A stretch of 64,000 bases of DNA from contig NZ_RMBX01000001.1 of the NCBI RefSeq assembly GCF_003807585.1, positions 772,806-836,805 on the forward strand, given 5' to 3'. Under the pieces are notes generated by a model. The model saw only the letters and a program-made list of their open reading frames with translations, had not been told where the DNA came from and did no database searches. How positions within the stretch are numbered: the first letter of the stretch is position 1; every line of letters starts with the position of its first letter. This DNA comes from Chitinophaga barathri (GTDB taxonomy: Bacteria > Bacteroidota > Bacteroidia > Chitinophagales > Chitinophagaceae). Positions 44,990-53,980 of the stretch are shown piece after piece. The position numbers and the translations under genes are program-made.

Positions 44990-46831
44990 ATGCAGTTTCC
45001 ATTACACTATACATCCCGGGAAGACATCCGGGCGCGGATGATGCAGAGCGCCGCCGAGTTCTGGGGCATCCGCTCCGTATCCGAGCTGGACCCGATGGTG
45101 CGCCTGCTGATAGAAGCGCTCAGCGCGGAGCTTTACAGCCTGGCAAACGATCTTCGTAATACAGAGCAGCGCCTGCTGGGCAAGCTGGCCTCCCTGCTTA
45201 CGCCGGACCTGCTTACCGCTCCCCTCCCCGCTCATGCGCTCATGCAGGCCAACCCGCTGGACGCTTCAGAAACATTGCCCGATCATACGCATTTTATATA
45301 CGGCCCCAAAAAACAGGGCAGCACCGCCGCCGCGCAGGACGTGTTTTTCACGCCAGCCGTACCCGTGCGCATACATGATGCCCAGGTACAATACCTTGCT
45401 ACGGGCAACCGGCTGTACCAATACGACCTCAAAAAGGGGAAAATATTGCAGGCCGCCGGATCAGGTTTTCTTCCCAACCGCAGCGTCTGGCTTGGGATAC
45501 GCGCCAGCAGCGGTATTACGGGAGAAGAAAAATTCCCTTTATATTTTAACTGGCCGCATTTCAATTTCGACCACGAATATTATAAACTGCTGGCACTCAG
45601 CGAATGCGCCATCAATGGCAAGCCTTTGCAGGTGGAACCAGGTTTTCCGCACAATGAAGAAGAACTCTCCACCACGCGCGGAATGCTGAATAAAACCATC
45701 GCGTTCGATACCATGCCGGTGATCATCCGCGATGTCATGGAATATTACCGCGATCATTTCCTGGCGGTGCCGGTCAATATGCAGGAACATGAACCGCTCC
45801 GTTACCCCCCTGAGTTTCAGCCGGTCTTTACCGAAACGGACCTCGGCAAATTGCAGGACCCGCTTATCTGGCTGCGGATCACCGTACCCGCTGCATTGCA
45901 GCAGCCCCTGCTGGACAATATGGACGTGTACCTCAATACCTTCCCCATACTGAACCGCAGGCTGCATAAGATCAAACACCGCTTCAGGGGCATCGGTAAT
46001 ATCATACCCGTGAAGCCGGAACCGAATGAATATTTTTTCGGGGTTCAGCAGCTGACGGACAGTAAAGGCAAACAATATCATCCCGTATCGTACAACGACG
46101 GCGCGGCGCAGGAAGAAGATTCCTATTCAGTGCGGCTGGGCGGCGCCGAGCGTTTCGACAGCCGGAATGCGCGCGAAATGATCGATTATCTTTTTGAGTT
46201 GCTCCGCGACGAGAGCGCGGCGTTCTCCGCGTACGGTTATGATTTCCTGACGGACATACTCCGGAATCTCCGGCAGAATATTGCGCTGGTGGAGCAGAAA
46301 GCGCGGCACAGCCTTACCGACATGACAGAATCCACGCGTTATGTGATCGTGAAACCGCAGCAGGCCGTGGAAATAATGTATCTCGAATACTGGACCACCC
46401 AAAGCGAAGCGGCCCATCAGCTGAGGAGCGGTTTGCCTTTGACACAGTTTGAAGGAGCGGGCACCCGGGCGGATTCGCTGCTACTGTTGAGCAGGCCCAC
46501 CGGGGGACGAAAGGCTGCGGACCAGGGGAACTTATTGCAGGCGTATAAATATGCACTGATGACGCGGGACAGGATCGTTACCGAAGATGATATCCGGAAT
46601 TTCTGCAAACATGAGCTGGGACAGCGCTTGGCTGCGGTGAAAGTGAAACGTGGGGTGATGGTGTCTGTGCATCCGAAAGAAGGCCTCAAAAAAACGACAG
46701 ACGTCTATATCACACAAGCACCCAATCATCCTTACACACCAGAGGAGTGGGAGCTTACCGGGAAACAGCTGTTGCATAAACTGACTACACGCAGCGGCGT
46801 ACAAGCCAGTTACCGTATATTCCTGGAATAA
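44990..46831 (+). CDS. tssF: T6SS baseplate subunit TssF
   Basis: A 613-residue wedge protein. The N-terminal SREDIRARMMQSAAEFWGIRSVSELDPMVRLLIEALSAELYSLAND helix and the repeated beta domains up to the C-terminal NHPYTPEEWEL/GVQASYRIFLE end are characteristic. It is coupled to tssE (1-bp gap) and converges with tssK. TssF and TssG form the wedges around the VgrG hub. Confidence 0.9.
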   Translation: MQFPLHYTSREDIRARMMQSAAEFWGIRSVSELDPMVRLLIEALSAELYSLANDLRNTEQRLLGKLASLLTPDLLTAPLPAHALMQANPLDASETLPDHTHFIYGPKKQGSTAAAQDVFFTPAVPVRIHDAQVQYLATGNRLYQYDLKKGKILQAAGSGFLPNRSVWLGIRASSGITGEEKFPLYFNWPHFNFDHEYYKLLALSECAINGKPLQVEPGFPHNEEELSTTRGMLNKTIAFDTMPVIIRDVMEYYRDHFLAVPVNMQEHEPLRYPPEFQPVFTETDLGKLQDPLIWLRITVPAALQQPLLDNMDVYLNTFPILNRRLHKIKHRFRGIGNIIPVKPEPNEYFFGVQQLTDSKGKQYHPVSYNDGAAQEEDSYSVRLGGAERFDSRNAREMIDYLFELLRDESAAFSAYGYDFLTDILRNLRQNIALVEQKARHSLTDMTESTRYVIVKPQQAVEIMYLEYWTTQSEAAHQLRSGLPLTQFEGAGTRADSLLLLSRPTGGRKAADQGNLLQAYKYALMTRDRIVTEDDIRNFCKHELGQRLAAVKVKRGVMVSVHPKEGLKKTTDVYITQAPNHPYTPEEWELTGKQLLHKLTTRSGVQASYRIFLE

Positions 46832-46851
46832 GTTCCGGCGGGCCGGCATGG

Positions 46852-48006
46852 CTAGTCCAGCAGACTCCAGGAACTGCGCACCCTCGTTTGTTCCACCAGC
46901 TTTTGTTCCGCCACCACGATATTTTCCTTCCGCTGCCCGATGAACTCGAGGCTGGCAAGTTTGTTCCACAAAGCCGCAAGCACCTGCATACAGCTGTTTA
47001 CCTGCTCCATGGAGTTCCGGATATTATAATGGTCGTACACCACATCGATGGTGCGCATGAGAAGGTCTTCGAAGTTGCCGGGCGTTACGTCTTTCCATTC
47101 GTAGAAATATTTCAGCATCTCTTCTTTTTCGCGTGCGCCGGGGAAATGCAGGGAGGTATGAAAGATGTGTGCGAGATTGGAAAAACAGTTCACCAGCATC
47201 ACCGGCGGCTGCTGATGCACCATATTCCGGTAAGAGAAAAATATCTGCGCAATATAGTCCAGCACCCGTTCCGCCAGCATTTTAATATTGATCGCCAAGG
47301 GCGTGCGGCTGTCCCGCGCGGCTACCTTTTCTATGATGCGGAGGCTGCTGATCTGTATTTCATTTAATAAGATGCTGAAACGCTCGTAATACCTGATCAG
47401 ACCGGGATGGCTGATGACGGCCGCCGAAGGCGGAATGTAGAGGTCATTGACCGTAGTACGTCCGTTCTGCCGGGTGAGCTGCCCGATTACCAGGTGATGC
47501 AGGCCCATTTCAGCCGCTTCCACCTGCGCTACCGGCAGCATGTTCAGTTCATAATGATTGGCGGCATAAGGATGCCTGGGAGGCGTTTCTTCAGGATCGG
47601 GTACGCCGGCAGGCACACGCTCGTAAGGGTTCATGGCCAGTACAATACTATAATGGACGGCCACACCTTCCGCTTCCTCCTCCCCTGAAAAAGTGAATTG
47701 TTTAACCAGCTGATGATCATACTCTTCCGGCATAAAATGAAACCGCGCCCCGCCGGAAGTAATGGCGTTGCAGTGCCGGAGCCGTACTTCTACCTGGCCC
47801 GCCATCCGCTCGGTGATCTCAAAATCGCAGGACAGGCGCTGGCCGCGGTATGGAGGTAATAATCCAAAGTCGTAGCTGCGCAGGAAAACGGACGCAGTAT
47901 CGCGCAGGGTGTCTGTAAAATGGTTTTCCGTATCGCTAAACTGGCGGCGGGAAATCTTCATTCCATCCACCCAGTTCACAGCATGGTGCTTAACAGGATA
48001 TAACAT
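46852..48006 (-). CDS. tssK: T6SS baseplate subunit TssK
   Basis: A 384-residue protein that links the baseplate to the membrane complex. The N-terminal HHAVNWVDGMKISRRQFSDTENHF segment and the FGLLPPYRG shell domain are TssK hallmarks, followed by the helical shoulder domain (about 200-300) and the C-terminal head. It lies between tssF and tssN in opposite orientation to tssEF. Confidence 0.9.
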   Translation of the reverse strand: MLYPVKHHAVNWVDGMKISRRQFSDTENHFTDTLRDTASVFLRSYDFGLLPPYRGQRLSCDFEITERMAGQVEVRLRHCNAITSGGARFHFMPEEYDHQLVKQFTFSGEEEAEGVAVHYSIVLAMNPYERVPAGVPDPEETPPRHPYAANHYELNMLPVAQVEAAEMGLHHLVIGQLTRQNGRTTVNDLYIPPSAAVISHPGLIRYYERFSILLNEIQISSLRIIEKVAARDSRTPLAINIKMLAERVLDYIAQIFFSYRNMVHQQPPVMLVNCFSNLAHIFHTSLHFPGAREKEEMLKYFYEWKDVTPGNFEDLLMRTIDVVYDHYNIRNSMEQVNSCMQVLAALWNKLASLEFIGQRKENIVVAEQKLVEQTRVRSSWSLLD

Positions 48007-48032
48007 AACAATTCTATTTCAGTGTGTATATC

Positions 48033-48923
48033 TCAGAGGATCACCACTCTGTCTTCCCCCGCGGCCTCGTGCTGCAGGCGGGTAACCCTCCTTGCGAAAA
48101 TCGTGTATTTCTCCCTCACCTGGTTTTTCTCCACCGTCAGCACCGGGTCTATAAACTGTTTTCTCCTGAAAAAAGATGGCTTCAGGTAAAATATCCAGCC
48201 GTAGGCTTCTCCTTCTTCGGAGCGGTAATGAATGCCGTTGCGCGGGAATTTCAGGTTATAATCGTCGATGAATTTTTTGAACCATTCCCCGAAATTCATA
48301 TCCGGCGGGGCTTTCACCTTTACCTTTAGGGGCGACGGGTCCGCCGCGCCTTTGAACAGCTCCACCTCCAGTACTTTCAGCTTGTCCAGGTCCACATCGT
48401 ACATGTCCAGCTGCGGGGCCTTTTCGGGGTAATACCAGACGGAATAGATCTCCGGGGGAATACCCGTCATGGCGATATACGCCCACCAGAACACCGGCGG
48501 GATAAAAAACGCCAGCATCGAGGTGCCTGCCAGCCAGCCATACTCCAGGTTATTGAAGCGGCCGAACACCAGTTGGAAGAGGTAAATGCCGAGCAGCCCC
48601 ACGATCAGCCCGAAGAGGACCAGCATACCTTTCCGGTCCGTCAGCGCTTCCGGCATATGCCGGTTGAGCAGCACAACAGCAATAATACCCAGCAACAGGT
48701 ATGCCACCTGTGCGAGAATATAACCCCAGGGCATAAATTGAAGCCCCAAAGCGCCTAAAAAACCGGGAATTCCAAGTATGAGGCCGGTTAACAACAGGGT
48801 GACCACCAGGCGGCGGCTGCCCATGATACGGTTTTTCCTGTTCAGCACCACCATTACCGCGGCCATAATAACAGCAATAAGCGGGAACAAAATATAACTG
48901 ACGAAGGTCGATTTTACATCCAT
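48033..48923 (-). CDS. tssN: T6SSiii membrane component TssN
   Basis: The protein has 296 residues from ATG 48923. About five N-terminal transmembrane helices (about 7-165) are followed by a cytoplasmic domain (about 170-296; PPDMNFGEWFKKFIDDYNLKFPRNGIHY). This topology and the position beside tssK fit TssN, an inner-membrane protein of the Bacteroidota complex. An upstream in-frame start at 48971 would give a non-family N-terminus. The tssK gene follows 26 bp later. Confidence 0.85.
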   Translation of the reverse strand: MDVKSTFVSYILFPLIAVIMAAVMVVLNRKNRIMGSRRLVVTLLLTGLILGIPGFLGALGLQFMPWGYILAQVAYLLLGIIAVVLLNRHMPEALTDRKGMLVLFGLIVGLLGIYLFQLVFGRFNNLEYGWLAGTSMLAFFIPPVFWWAYIAMTGIPPEIYSVWYYPEKAPQLDMYDVDLDKLKVLEVELFKGAADPSPLKVKVKAPPDMNFGEWFKKFIDDYNLKFPRNGIHYRSEEGEAYGWIFYLKPSFFRRKQFIDPVLTVEKNQVREKYTIFARRVTRLQHEAAGEDRVVIL

Positions 48924-48968
48924 AGTTTTATGGTCACAACAATGAAACAGGAAAATACGGAATAAACG

Positions 48969-49024
48969 CAAACATATTCCGGTAAAGGGTTAATTTTCCG
49001 GTAAGTTTACCGGGACATTACCGG
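48969..49024. promoter_or_regulatory. tssN/tssG divergent control region with CCGGTAA palindromes
   Basis: CCGGTAA occurs at 48979 and 48998, and its complement TTACCGG at 49007 and 49018. The middle pair forms CCGGTAA-GT-TTACCGG. On the minus strand a -7 box TATGTTTG (48976-48969) for tssN puts the palindrome at the -33 position, so a bound regulator could act there. Confidence 0.6.
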
Positions 49025-49057
49025 GTGCAAGGGTACAAAATTAAGCGATTATCAGAT

Positions 49058-49987
49058 ATGGAGAACACCGGACCATTTAATCTCAATAATTTTGAAACGG
49101 ATTACAAAGCATCCGTACTGGCGGCAGAGCTCGTGGAAGCGGGCTTTGACGTGGAAGACATTTTTATCTGGCCCTCCGGCAACAGCCGCCGCAACTTCGC
49201 GAAAGATGTGCTGAACGTGGAATGGTTCACACCGGCGGGTGGCAACAAACAGCTCCTTTGCATCAGGAGCAGCCGGGAAGGCCTGTATGACATGTTACCC
49301 GAAGGCCTCTTTCACCGGTCCGTACCCTACTCCTCCACCCGCACCACCGAAGAGATCATAGACCAGATCAAACGGCACAAACAGGAAGAAAAAGACGCGC
49401 GTAAATTTTTCCTGCCGCTGGAAGCAGAAATCAACCTGTTCCGCATTCTCATTGAGCTGCGTGAAAACAAGATCGACAAAAAAAATATCTACGACGATCT
49501 CATCCGCATCTTTCATCCCGCATGGGAAATATTTTCCCTCCTGGATCAGCAGCAGGCCAACATTTTCCTGCACATGATCCCTTACCTGCACGAAACCAAA
49601 GGCGATATGGATAAACTCGCCAACATCACTTCATTACTACTGCAAATGCCCGTCAATATTGATATCCGGACGGCTCTTCCCGGCACGGCTGCTGACTTCA
49701 TGCAGGGCAACCGCGCAGGCGAATGCACATTGGGCGTTGATATGATCTGCGGCGATTCTTTTACGGAAGGAGATGAGGAGATCGTTGTTACAGCAGGCCC
49801 CGTTTCAGCACTGGAAGCATTACAATTATTACCCGGCAGCCGCTTCGAAAAGATCGTGCAATGGCTGGTGGCCTATTTTGTGCCTGCTGGCATGGAAGTA
49901 CGGCTCGAATCCGTGATCAGGGAAGAAGAAAGAGGCATGATACTGGGGAGCGAAAGCGCGATGGGATATACTATGCACCTGGTTTAA
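49058..49987 (+). CDS. tssG: T6SS baseplate subunit TssG (probable)
   Basis: The protein has 309 residues from ATG 49058; a GTG in frame at 49025 lies just after the palindromic control region and is less likely. The FLPLEAEINLFRILIELRENK segment, and the remaining layout of a helical middle and beta C-terminus, fit TssG of the Bacteroidota type. It would complete the TssF-TssG wedge. It ends before a terminator hairpin. Identification is from context and moderate resemblance. Confidence 0.65.
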   Translation: MENTGPFNLNNFETDYKASVLAAELVEAGFDVEDIFIWPSGNSRRNFAKDVLNVEWFTPAGGNKQLLCIRSSREGLYDMLPEGLFHRSVPYSSTRTTEEIIDQIKRHKQEEKDARKFFLPLEAEINLFRILIELRENKIDKKNIYDDLIRIFHPAWEIFSLLDQQQANIFLHMIPYLHETKGDMDKLANITSLLLQMPVNIDIRTALPGTAADFMQGNRAGECTLGVDMICGDSFTEGDEEIVVTAGPVSALEALQLLPGSRFEKIVQWLVAYFVPAGMEVRLESVIREEERGMILGSESAMGYTMHLV

Positions 49988-50000
49988 ACGACCACAAACT

Positions 50001-50035
50001 CAAAAAGCTTTCAGCATACACTGAAGGCTTTTTGC
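50001..50035. terminator. Bidirectional terminator between tssG and VOC gene
   Basis: AAAAAGCTTTCAG (50002-50014) pairs with CTGAAGGCTTTTT (50021-50033) with one mismatch; both sides have A/T runs. Confidence 0.8.
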
Positions 50036-50061
50036 AGCGAAACGATATGTTTCTCCTGTAC

Positions 50062-50469
50062 TTACCGCGGCATTTTACTCATATCCATATACAGCACATT
50101 CCAGCGGTGGCCGTCCAGGTCCGCAAATACACAGCCGTACATCCAGCCCTGCATCTGCGAAGGTTTGTGATCGCTGGAACCGCCGGCCTCAATGGCTTTT
50201 TTCGCCATTTCGTCCACTTCTTCCTTGCTTTCCGCATCGACAGACAACAATACTTCACTCTTTTGGGAGTTGGCGATATCCGTGTTTGTAAAACCTTTGA
50301 AAGTCGGTTCGTCAAACAGCATCACCACCACGCCTTTTTCTCCGAGCAGCAGGCTCGCGGAATTGGGTTGGTCGCCATACTGGGTGTTGAACTGAAAACC
50401 GAGTTTAGCAAAGAACTCTTTTGATTTTTTGACATCCTTCACGGGAAGGTTCAGCCAGAACTGTTTCAT
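50062..50469 (-). CDS. VOC (glyoxalase/bleomycin-resistance fold) protein
   Basis: A 135-residue protein with the paired beta-alpha-beta-beta-beta modules of the VOC superfamily. It opens WLNLPVKDVKKSKEFFAKLGF and ends FADLDGHRWNVLYMDMS, including the typical DLDGHxW metal-ligand strand. It is the third gene of the ArsR2 operon. The substrate is unknown. ATG 50469 is chosen because the family starts there. Confidence 0.88.
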   Translation of the reverse strand: MKQFWLNLPVKDVKKSKEFFAKLGFQFNTQYGDQPNSASLLLGEKGVVVMLFDEPTFKGFTNTDIANSQKSEVLLSVDAESKEEVDEMAKKAIEAGGSSDHKPSQMQGWMYGCVFADLDGHRWNVLYMDMSKMPR

Positions 50470-50492
50470 ATAGTTTGGTTTTAACCGGTGAA

Positions 50493-50984
50493 TCAACTGT
50501 TTTTTTCGAGGTAGTCGTCCAGTCTTTCGAAACCTTCGGAGAGGCCCTGTTCCATACCGGCCTGTACCATGCCGTCGCGGTCTGCCACGGAACGGAATAC
50601 GGACTGGATGATCAGTTTGGTACGGTTGCCGGGAAGCGCTTCAAAAATAGAAGTATCCAGGCTCACATGGCCTTTTTCGGGCAGGCCTTCGAACTCAAAC
50701 GTTTGTATCATCCTTTCGGGAAAGGTCACTTCGTGAACAGCGCCGTTAAAGGCGTATTCATTGCCGGATCCATCCGCATGAATGTAGCGGTAAGAGCCGC
50801 CGGTCTTCATGTTGTAATGATCGATCTTCATTTCGAGGTTGTGGGGGCCGAGGAACTGCGACACGATTGCGGGGTCTGTAAATGCCTTGAACACCAGTTC
50901 GCGGGGGGCTTCGAACTCGCGGATAACAAAGAGTTCCTGTTTGCCTGGTTCGGCGGTTACTTTAGTTTGATTTTTTGTTTTCAT
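50493..50984 (-). CDS. SRPBCC (AHSA1-like) domain protein, module 2
   Basis: A 163-residue START-fold protein, [27 protein letters not shown], paralogous to the one at 15946-16413. It follows the ArsR2 gene by 5 bp, the same spacing as in module 1. The ligand is unknown. Confidence 0.88.
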   Translation of the reverse strand: MKTKNQTKVTAEPGKQELFVIREFEAPRELVFKAFTDPAIVSQFLGPHNLEMKIDHYNMKTGGSYRYIHADGSGNEYAFNGAVHEVTFPERMIQTFEFEGLPEKGHVSLDTSIFEALPGNRTKLIIQSVFRSVADRDGMVQAGMEQGLSEGFERLDDYLEKNS

Positions 50985-50989
50985 GGCTT

Positions 50990-51313
50990 TTATTTTTTGT
51001 TTTGTTTTTGCATGTCGATCAGAATTTTATCCAGCTTCTCGAAGCGATGCTGCCACAGCTGCCTGAAGTTTTCCAGCCAGTCGCTTACTTCATTCAGTTT
51101 TTCCGCCTGGATATAACAATACCGTTCCCTTCCCTGCTGGTTGATCACGATCAGGCCGCATTCGGTCAGTATCTTGATATGTTTCGAAATCGCCTGCCTG
51201 CTCACGTCAAAGCTGTCTGCCACGGCGTTGGGCGTAAGGCTTTGCTGTGCGATCAGGTTAATGATCTCCCGGCGGGTAGGATCGGCTATGGCCTGGAATA
51301 CATCACGTCTCAT
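50990..51313 (-). CDS. ArsR-family transcriptional regulator (module 2)
   Basis: A 107-residue winged-helix repressor, paralog of the regulator at 15617-15940, with [17 protein letters not shown] and recognition helix [15 protein letters not shown] 51313 is the family start. Its upstream region carries two perfect 16-bp direct repeats flanking the -7 box. It is followed by the SRPBCC and VOC genes. Confidence 0.9.
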   Translation of the reverse strand: MRRDVFQAIADPTRREIINLIAQQSLTPNAVADSFDVSRQAISKHIKILTECGLIVINQQGRERYCYIQAEKLNEVSDWLENFRQLWQHRFEKLDKILIDMQKQNKK

Positions 51314-51334
51314 TTTTGTAAAGGTTTTAATTTC

Positions 51335-51376
51335 GCAATCGTTCGGTTGCAAATATAACTGCAATCGTTCGGTTGC
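51335..51376. promoter_or_regulatory. ArsR2 operator: two perfect 16-bp direct repeats 26 bp apart
   Basis: GCAATCGTTCGGTTGC occurs at 51335-51350 and again, identical, at 51361-51376. On the gene strand the first starts 2 bp after the -33 TTTG and the second starts on the last G of the -7 box. Binding of either copy would block the polymerase. Confidence 0.8.
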
Positions 51377-51381
51377 GCAAA
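51350..51381 (-). promoter_or_regulatory. Promoter of the ArsR2 module
   Basis: On the minus strand TTTG (51381-51378), a 20-bp spacer and TATATTTG (51357-51350). This has exactly the same spacer as the ArsR1 promoter. Confidence 0.8.
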
Positions 51382-51391
51382 ATTATTTTTA

Positions 51392-51426
51392 AAGAAAAAG
51401 CCCGGAAACAAATATTTCCGGGCTTA
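51392..51426 (-). terminator. Intrinsic terminator of the siderophore-receptor gene
   Basis: AAGCCCGGAAA (51398-51408) pairs with TTTCCGGGCTT (51415-51425). On the minus strand a T-rich run follows, about 30 bp after the receptor stop codon. Confidence 0.85.
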
Positions 51427-51454
51427 AACAATTATAATTCAATCGGTTAATAAG

Positions 51455-53812
51455 CTATATTTTCAGCGCAAAGCTCGCCCCGAAGGACCGCAGCGCCTGT
51501 GGTTGCCCCCAGGGACCCCAGTATTGTTGGTTCGTCAGGTTGTCCAGCTTCAGCCCTACCCGGAACGAGGGGTGTTCATAAAACAGCGTGGAGCTTACGA
51601 TAAAATACGACGGTAATATGAGCGTATTCGCATCATCAAAGAAACTCTCGCTCACATAATTCGCGCCGGCGCCTATACCGAAACCTTTTACTGCGCCCTG
51701 CCCTATTCTGTAGCTCAGCCAGCTGCTGAATGTGTGTTTCGGCGTGCTGTACGGGCGTTTACCCTCCAGGTCTTTATCAGCCTTCGTGTATTCGCTTTCG
51801 TTATAGCCGTAACCGAGCATAAGATTCAGGTTGCTCAAAGGCGAGGCCGTTATTTCCGCTTCTACCCCCTTGCTGCTTTGCGTGGCATCCTGCACCTGGA
51901 AGGTGGGGTTGTTGGGATTTGCACGCAGCTTGTCATTCACGAGGATGTCGTAATAACTCAGGGATGCGGAAACACGGTTCTCCCATATATCCGCCTTGAT
52001 GCCGCCTTCATATTGATAAGCCTGCTCCGGCTTGAAGACTTTCCCCTGTTCATTTTTAGCGCCGGTGTAATTAAAGCCGTTCTGATAGTTGCCGAACAGC
52101 GACAGTTTATCTTTCACCAACTGATACACCACACCAACTTTGGGAGAGGCTTTCATTTTTTTGTACCCTTCGTAAGTAACACCGGCTGCGAGATCGCGGT
52201 AACCTTTGTCGTTATAGGCATCCAGGCGTACGGACAGCATAACGATCAGCCTGTCGGTAAGATTGATCACATCATTGAAATAAACGCCATAGTTGTAGAT
52301 CTTCTGATCGCCGGGAAACATCCCCAGCGTGTCCAGCGCATTTTTCAGGTTGCCTTTGGAAATGTAAGTACCGCCGGGCTGTGTATAATCAATCGTATCG
52401 TATGGAGTGGAAATATAATAATTCGGGTCCTGCGCATACTCTATTGCGTCAAATCCGATCAGCAGGCGGTTGCGCATGGAGCCGATATGAAAATCGCCGT
52501 TGAAATTCTGCTGGAACTGTACGGTGTGATAGCGGTCGCTCAGCATCGCAACGCTGCGCGCCATGCGGGTATTGTCCAGGATGGTGGGGTTCATAAAATA
52601 CTGCTCAGGGGCATCCACGCCATTGTAGGTGAACAGCGTCTGGGAAGTCCAGCTGCTGCTGATGCGGTAATTCGCCTGGAGGAAAACATTGTAGTTGGTC
52701 AGCCTCGTGTCCACATCATTACTGGAGTACGAACGTTTGTAATCCAGTTTTAATTCGGAAAAATCTTTAATACCCAGCTGGCTGCCGTCAATGATGTTGT
52801 AATTGACGATGCTGGAAGTATTGCGCTGGTATAGTTCCGCATCCGCCAGCACAGTCAGGCGGTCATTCACTTTATATTTAAAGCTCGGCGCGATAATGTA
52901 GTTCTTTTCATACCCCATATCCTGGAAGCTGCCCTGGCCATGAAATGCCGCATTTACACGGAGAAGCGCCCTTTTGTCTTCCGTAAGCGGGGTGTTGATG
53001 TCCGCCGAAAGCCTGTTCAGCCCATAACTACCTGTATTATAGGTGATCTCCCCACGGAAAGTCTCCATCGGTTTTTTGGTCACCCTGTTCACCAATCCGC
53101 CATAGGACACCATGCCGGTGCCAAATAATGTACCAGACGGGCCTTTGATCACTTCAATATGGTCAATGTTCACCGGGTCCACGCCCGAATACTGGTAAGC
53201 TCCCACTCCATTGCGGATAAAGTTACCGGTAATAAAACCCCGGATGAATGTATAAGGCCGGCCATTGCCCGCCTGTGCCAGTGTAGTGGTACCGCTGGCG
53301 CCACGGAGGGCTGTTTTGTAATCCACCACCATTTGTTCTTTCATCAGCTCGCTGGTGATCACCGTGTATACCTGCGGGTTCTCCAGGTTTTCCAGCGACA
53401 TTTTGGCTACATACTCGCTTTCTTTGGTCGCAAATTTGTTCGCGCCCGTGGTCACCACAAACTCCCTCAGTTGTTTATGGGACAATTTCAACTGCAATAC
53501 CAGCTCCGAGGTTTTATCCCCCTCCACCGCTACGGCCTGCTCAATCGTTTCATAACCGGTCAGCGACACCTGGAGGATATATGTCCCTTCTTTCAGCTTC
53601 CTGAATTCAAATTCACCGGATCTATTGGTGGTGGTACCTTTCCCGGTGCCTTTGATCAGCACGGTGACTTCCGCGGCCGACTGGTTATCATTCGTCGTTA
53701 CTTTCCCTTTTACCGTACCTGTTTTATCTGCATCGTCATGACCTAAAACCACGACTGAAGTGCTAAAAAGCGCAAGGAACAGGAATGTCAGTATTTTGTA
53801 TAACTGGTTCAT
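51455..53812 (-). CDS. TonB-dependent siderophore-type receptor
   Basis: A 785-residue outer-membrane receptor. The signal peptide is at about 1-24. A carboxypeptidase-regulatory-like beta sandwich at about 30-110 (KGKVTTNDNQSAAEVTVLIKGTGKG) precedes the plug domain (about 120-250; YTFIRGFITGNFIRNGV, IEVIKGPSGTLFG, GGLVNRVTKKP) and a barrel of about 530 residues ending FGASFALKI. It imports a ferric siderophore or similar complex using TonB energy. ATG 53812 is chosen over an in-frame TTG at 53821. Two palindromes lie over its probable promoter. Confidence 0.9.
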   Translation of the reverse strand: MNQLYKILTFLFLALFSTSVVVLGHDDADKTGTVKGKVTTNDNQSAAEVTVLIKGTGKGTTTNRSGEFEFRKLKEGTYILQVSLTGYETIEQAVAVEGDKTSELVLQLKLSHKQLREFVVTTGANKFATKESEYVAKMSLENLENPQVYTVITSELMKEQMVVDYKTALRGASGTTTLAQAGNGRPYTFIRGFITGNFIRNGVGAYQYSGVDPVNIDHIEVIKGPSGTLFGTGMVSYGGLVNRVTKKPMETFRGEITYNTGSYGLNRLSADINTPLTEDKRALLRVNAAFHGQGSFQDMGYEKNYIIAPSFKYKVNDRLTVLADAELYQRNTSSIVNYNIIDGSQLGIKDFSELKLDYKRSYSSNDVDTRLTNYNVFLQANYRISSSWTSQTLFTYNGVDAPEQYFMNPTILDNTRMARSVAMLSDRYHTVQFQQNFNGDFHIGSMRNRLLIGFDAIEYAQDPNYYISTPYDTIDYTQPGGTYISKGNLKNALDTLGMFPGDQKIYNYGVYFNDVINLTDRLIVMLSVRLDAYNDKGYRDLAAGVTYEGYKKMKASPKVGVVYQLVKDKLSLFGNYQNGFNYTGAKNEQGKVFKPEQAYQYEGGIKADIWENRVSASLSYYDILVNDKLRANPNNPTFQVQDATQSSKGVEAEITASPLSNLNLMLGYGYNESEYTKADKDLEGKRPYSTPKHTFSSWLSYRIGQGAVKGFGIGAGANYVSESFFDDANTLILPSYFIVSSTLFYEHPSFRVGLKLDNLTNQQYWGPWGQPQALRSFGASFALKI

Positions 53813-53831
53813 AGTTTCCAATTTTGATACG

Positions 53832-53898
53832 CAAAGTTACCCGCGCCCGTGCCGGGTAGTTTCCCGGATCGGGAAATTGATTTTCCAATTCGGGAAAA
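53832..53898. promoter_or_regulatory. Control region of the receptor gene with TTTCCCG palindromes
   Basis: A minus-strand -7 box TAACTTTG lies at 53839-53832. At its -33 position stands the palindrome TTTCCCG-GAT-CGGGAAA (53860-53876). A related TTTTCC...GGAAAA palindrome is at 53881-53898. They look like repressor or activator sites; the regulator is unknown. Confidence 0.6.
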
Positions 53899-53980
53899 TA
53901 AACGGTGAGCGCCACCGGGAAAACGCCTACCGGTTTACCGGAAGAAACGATATCTTTAATACACAAACTCTCTTGCACGT

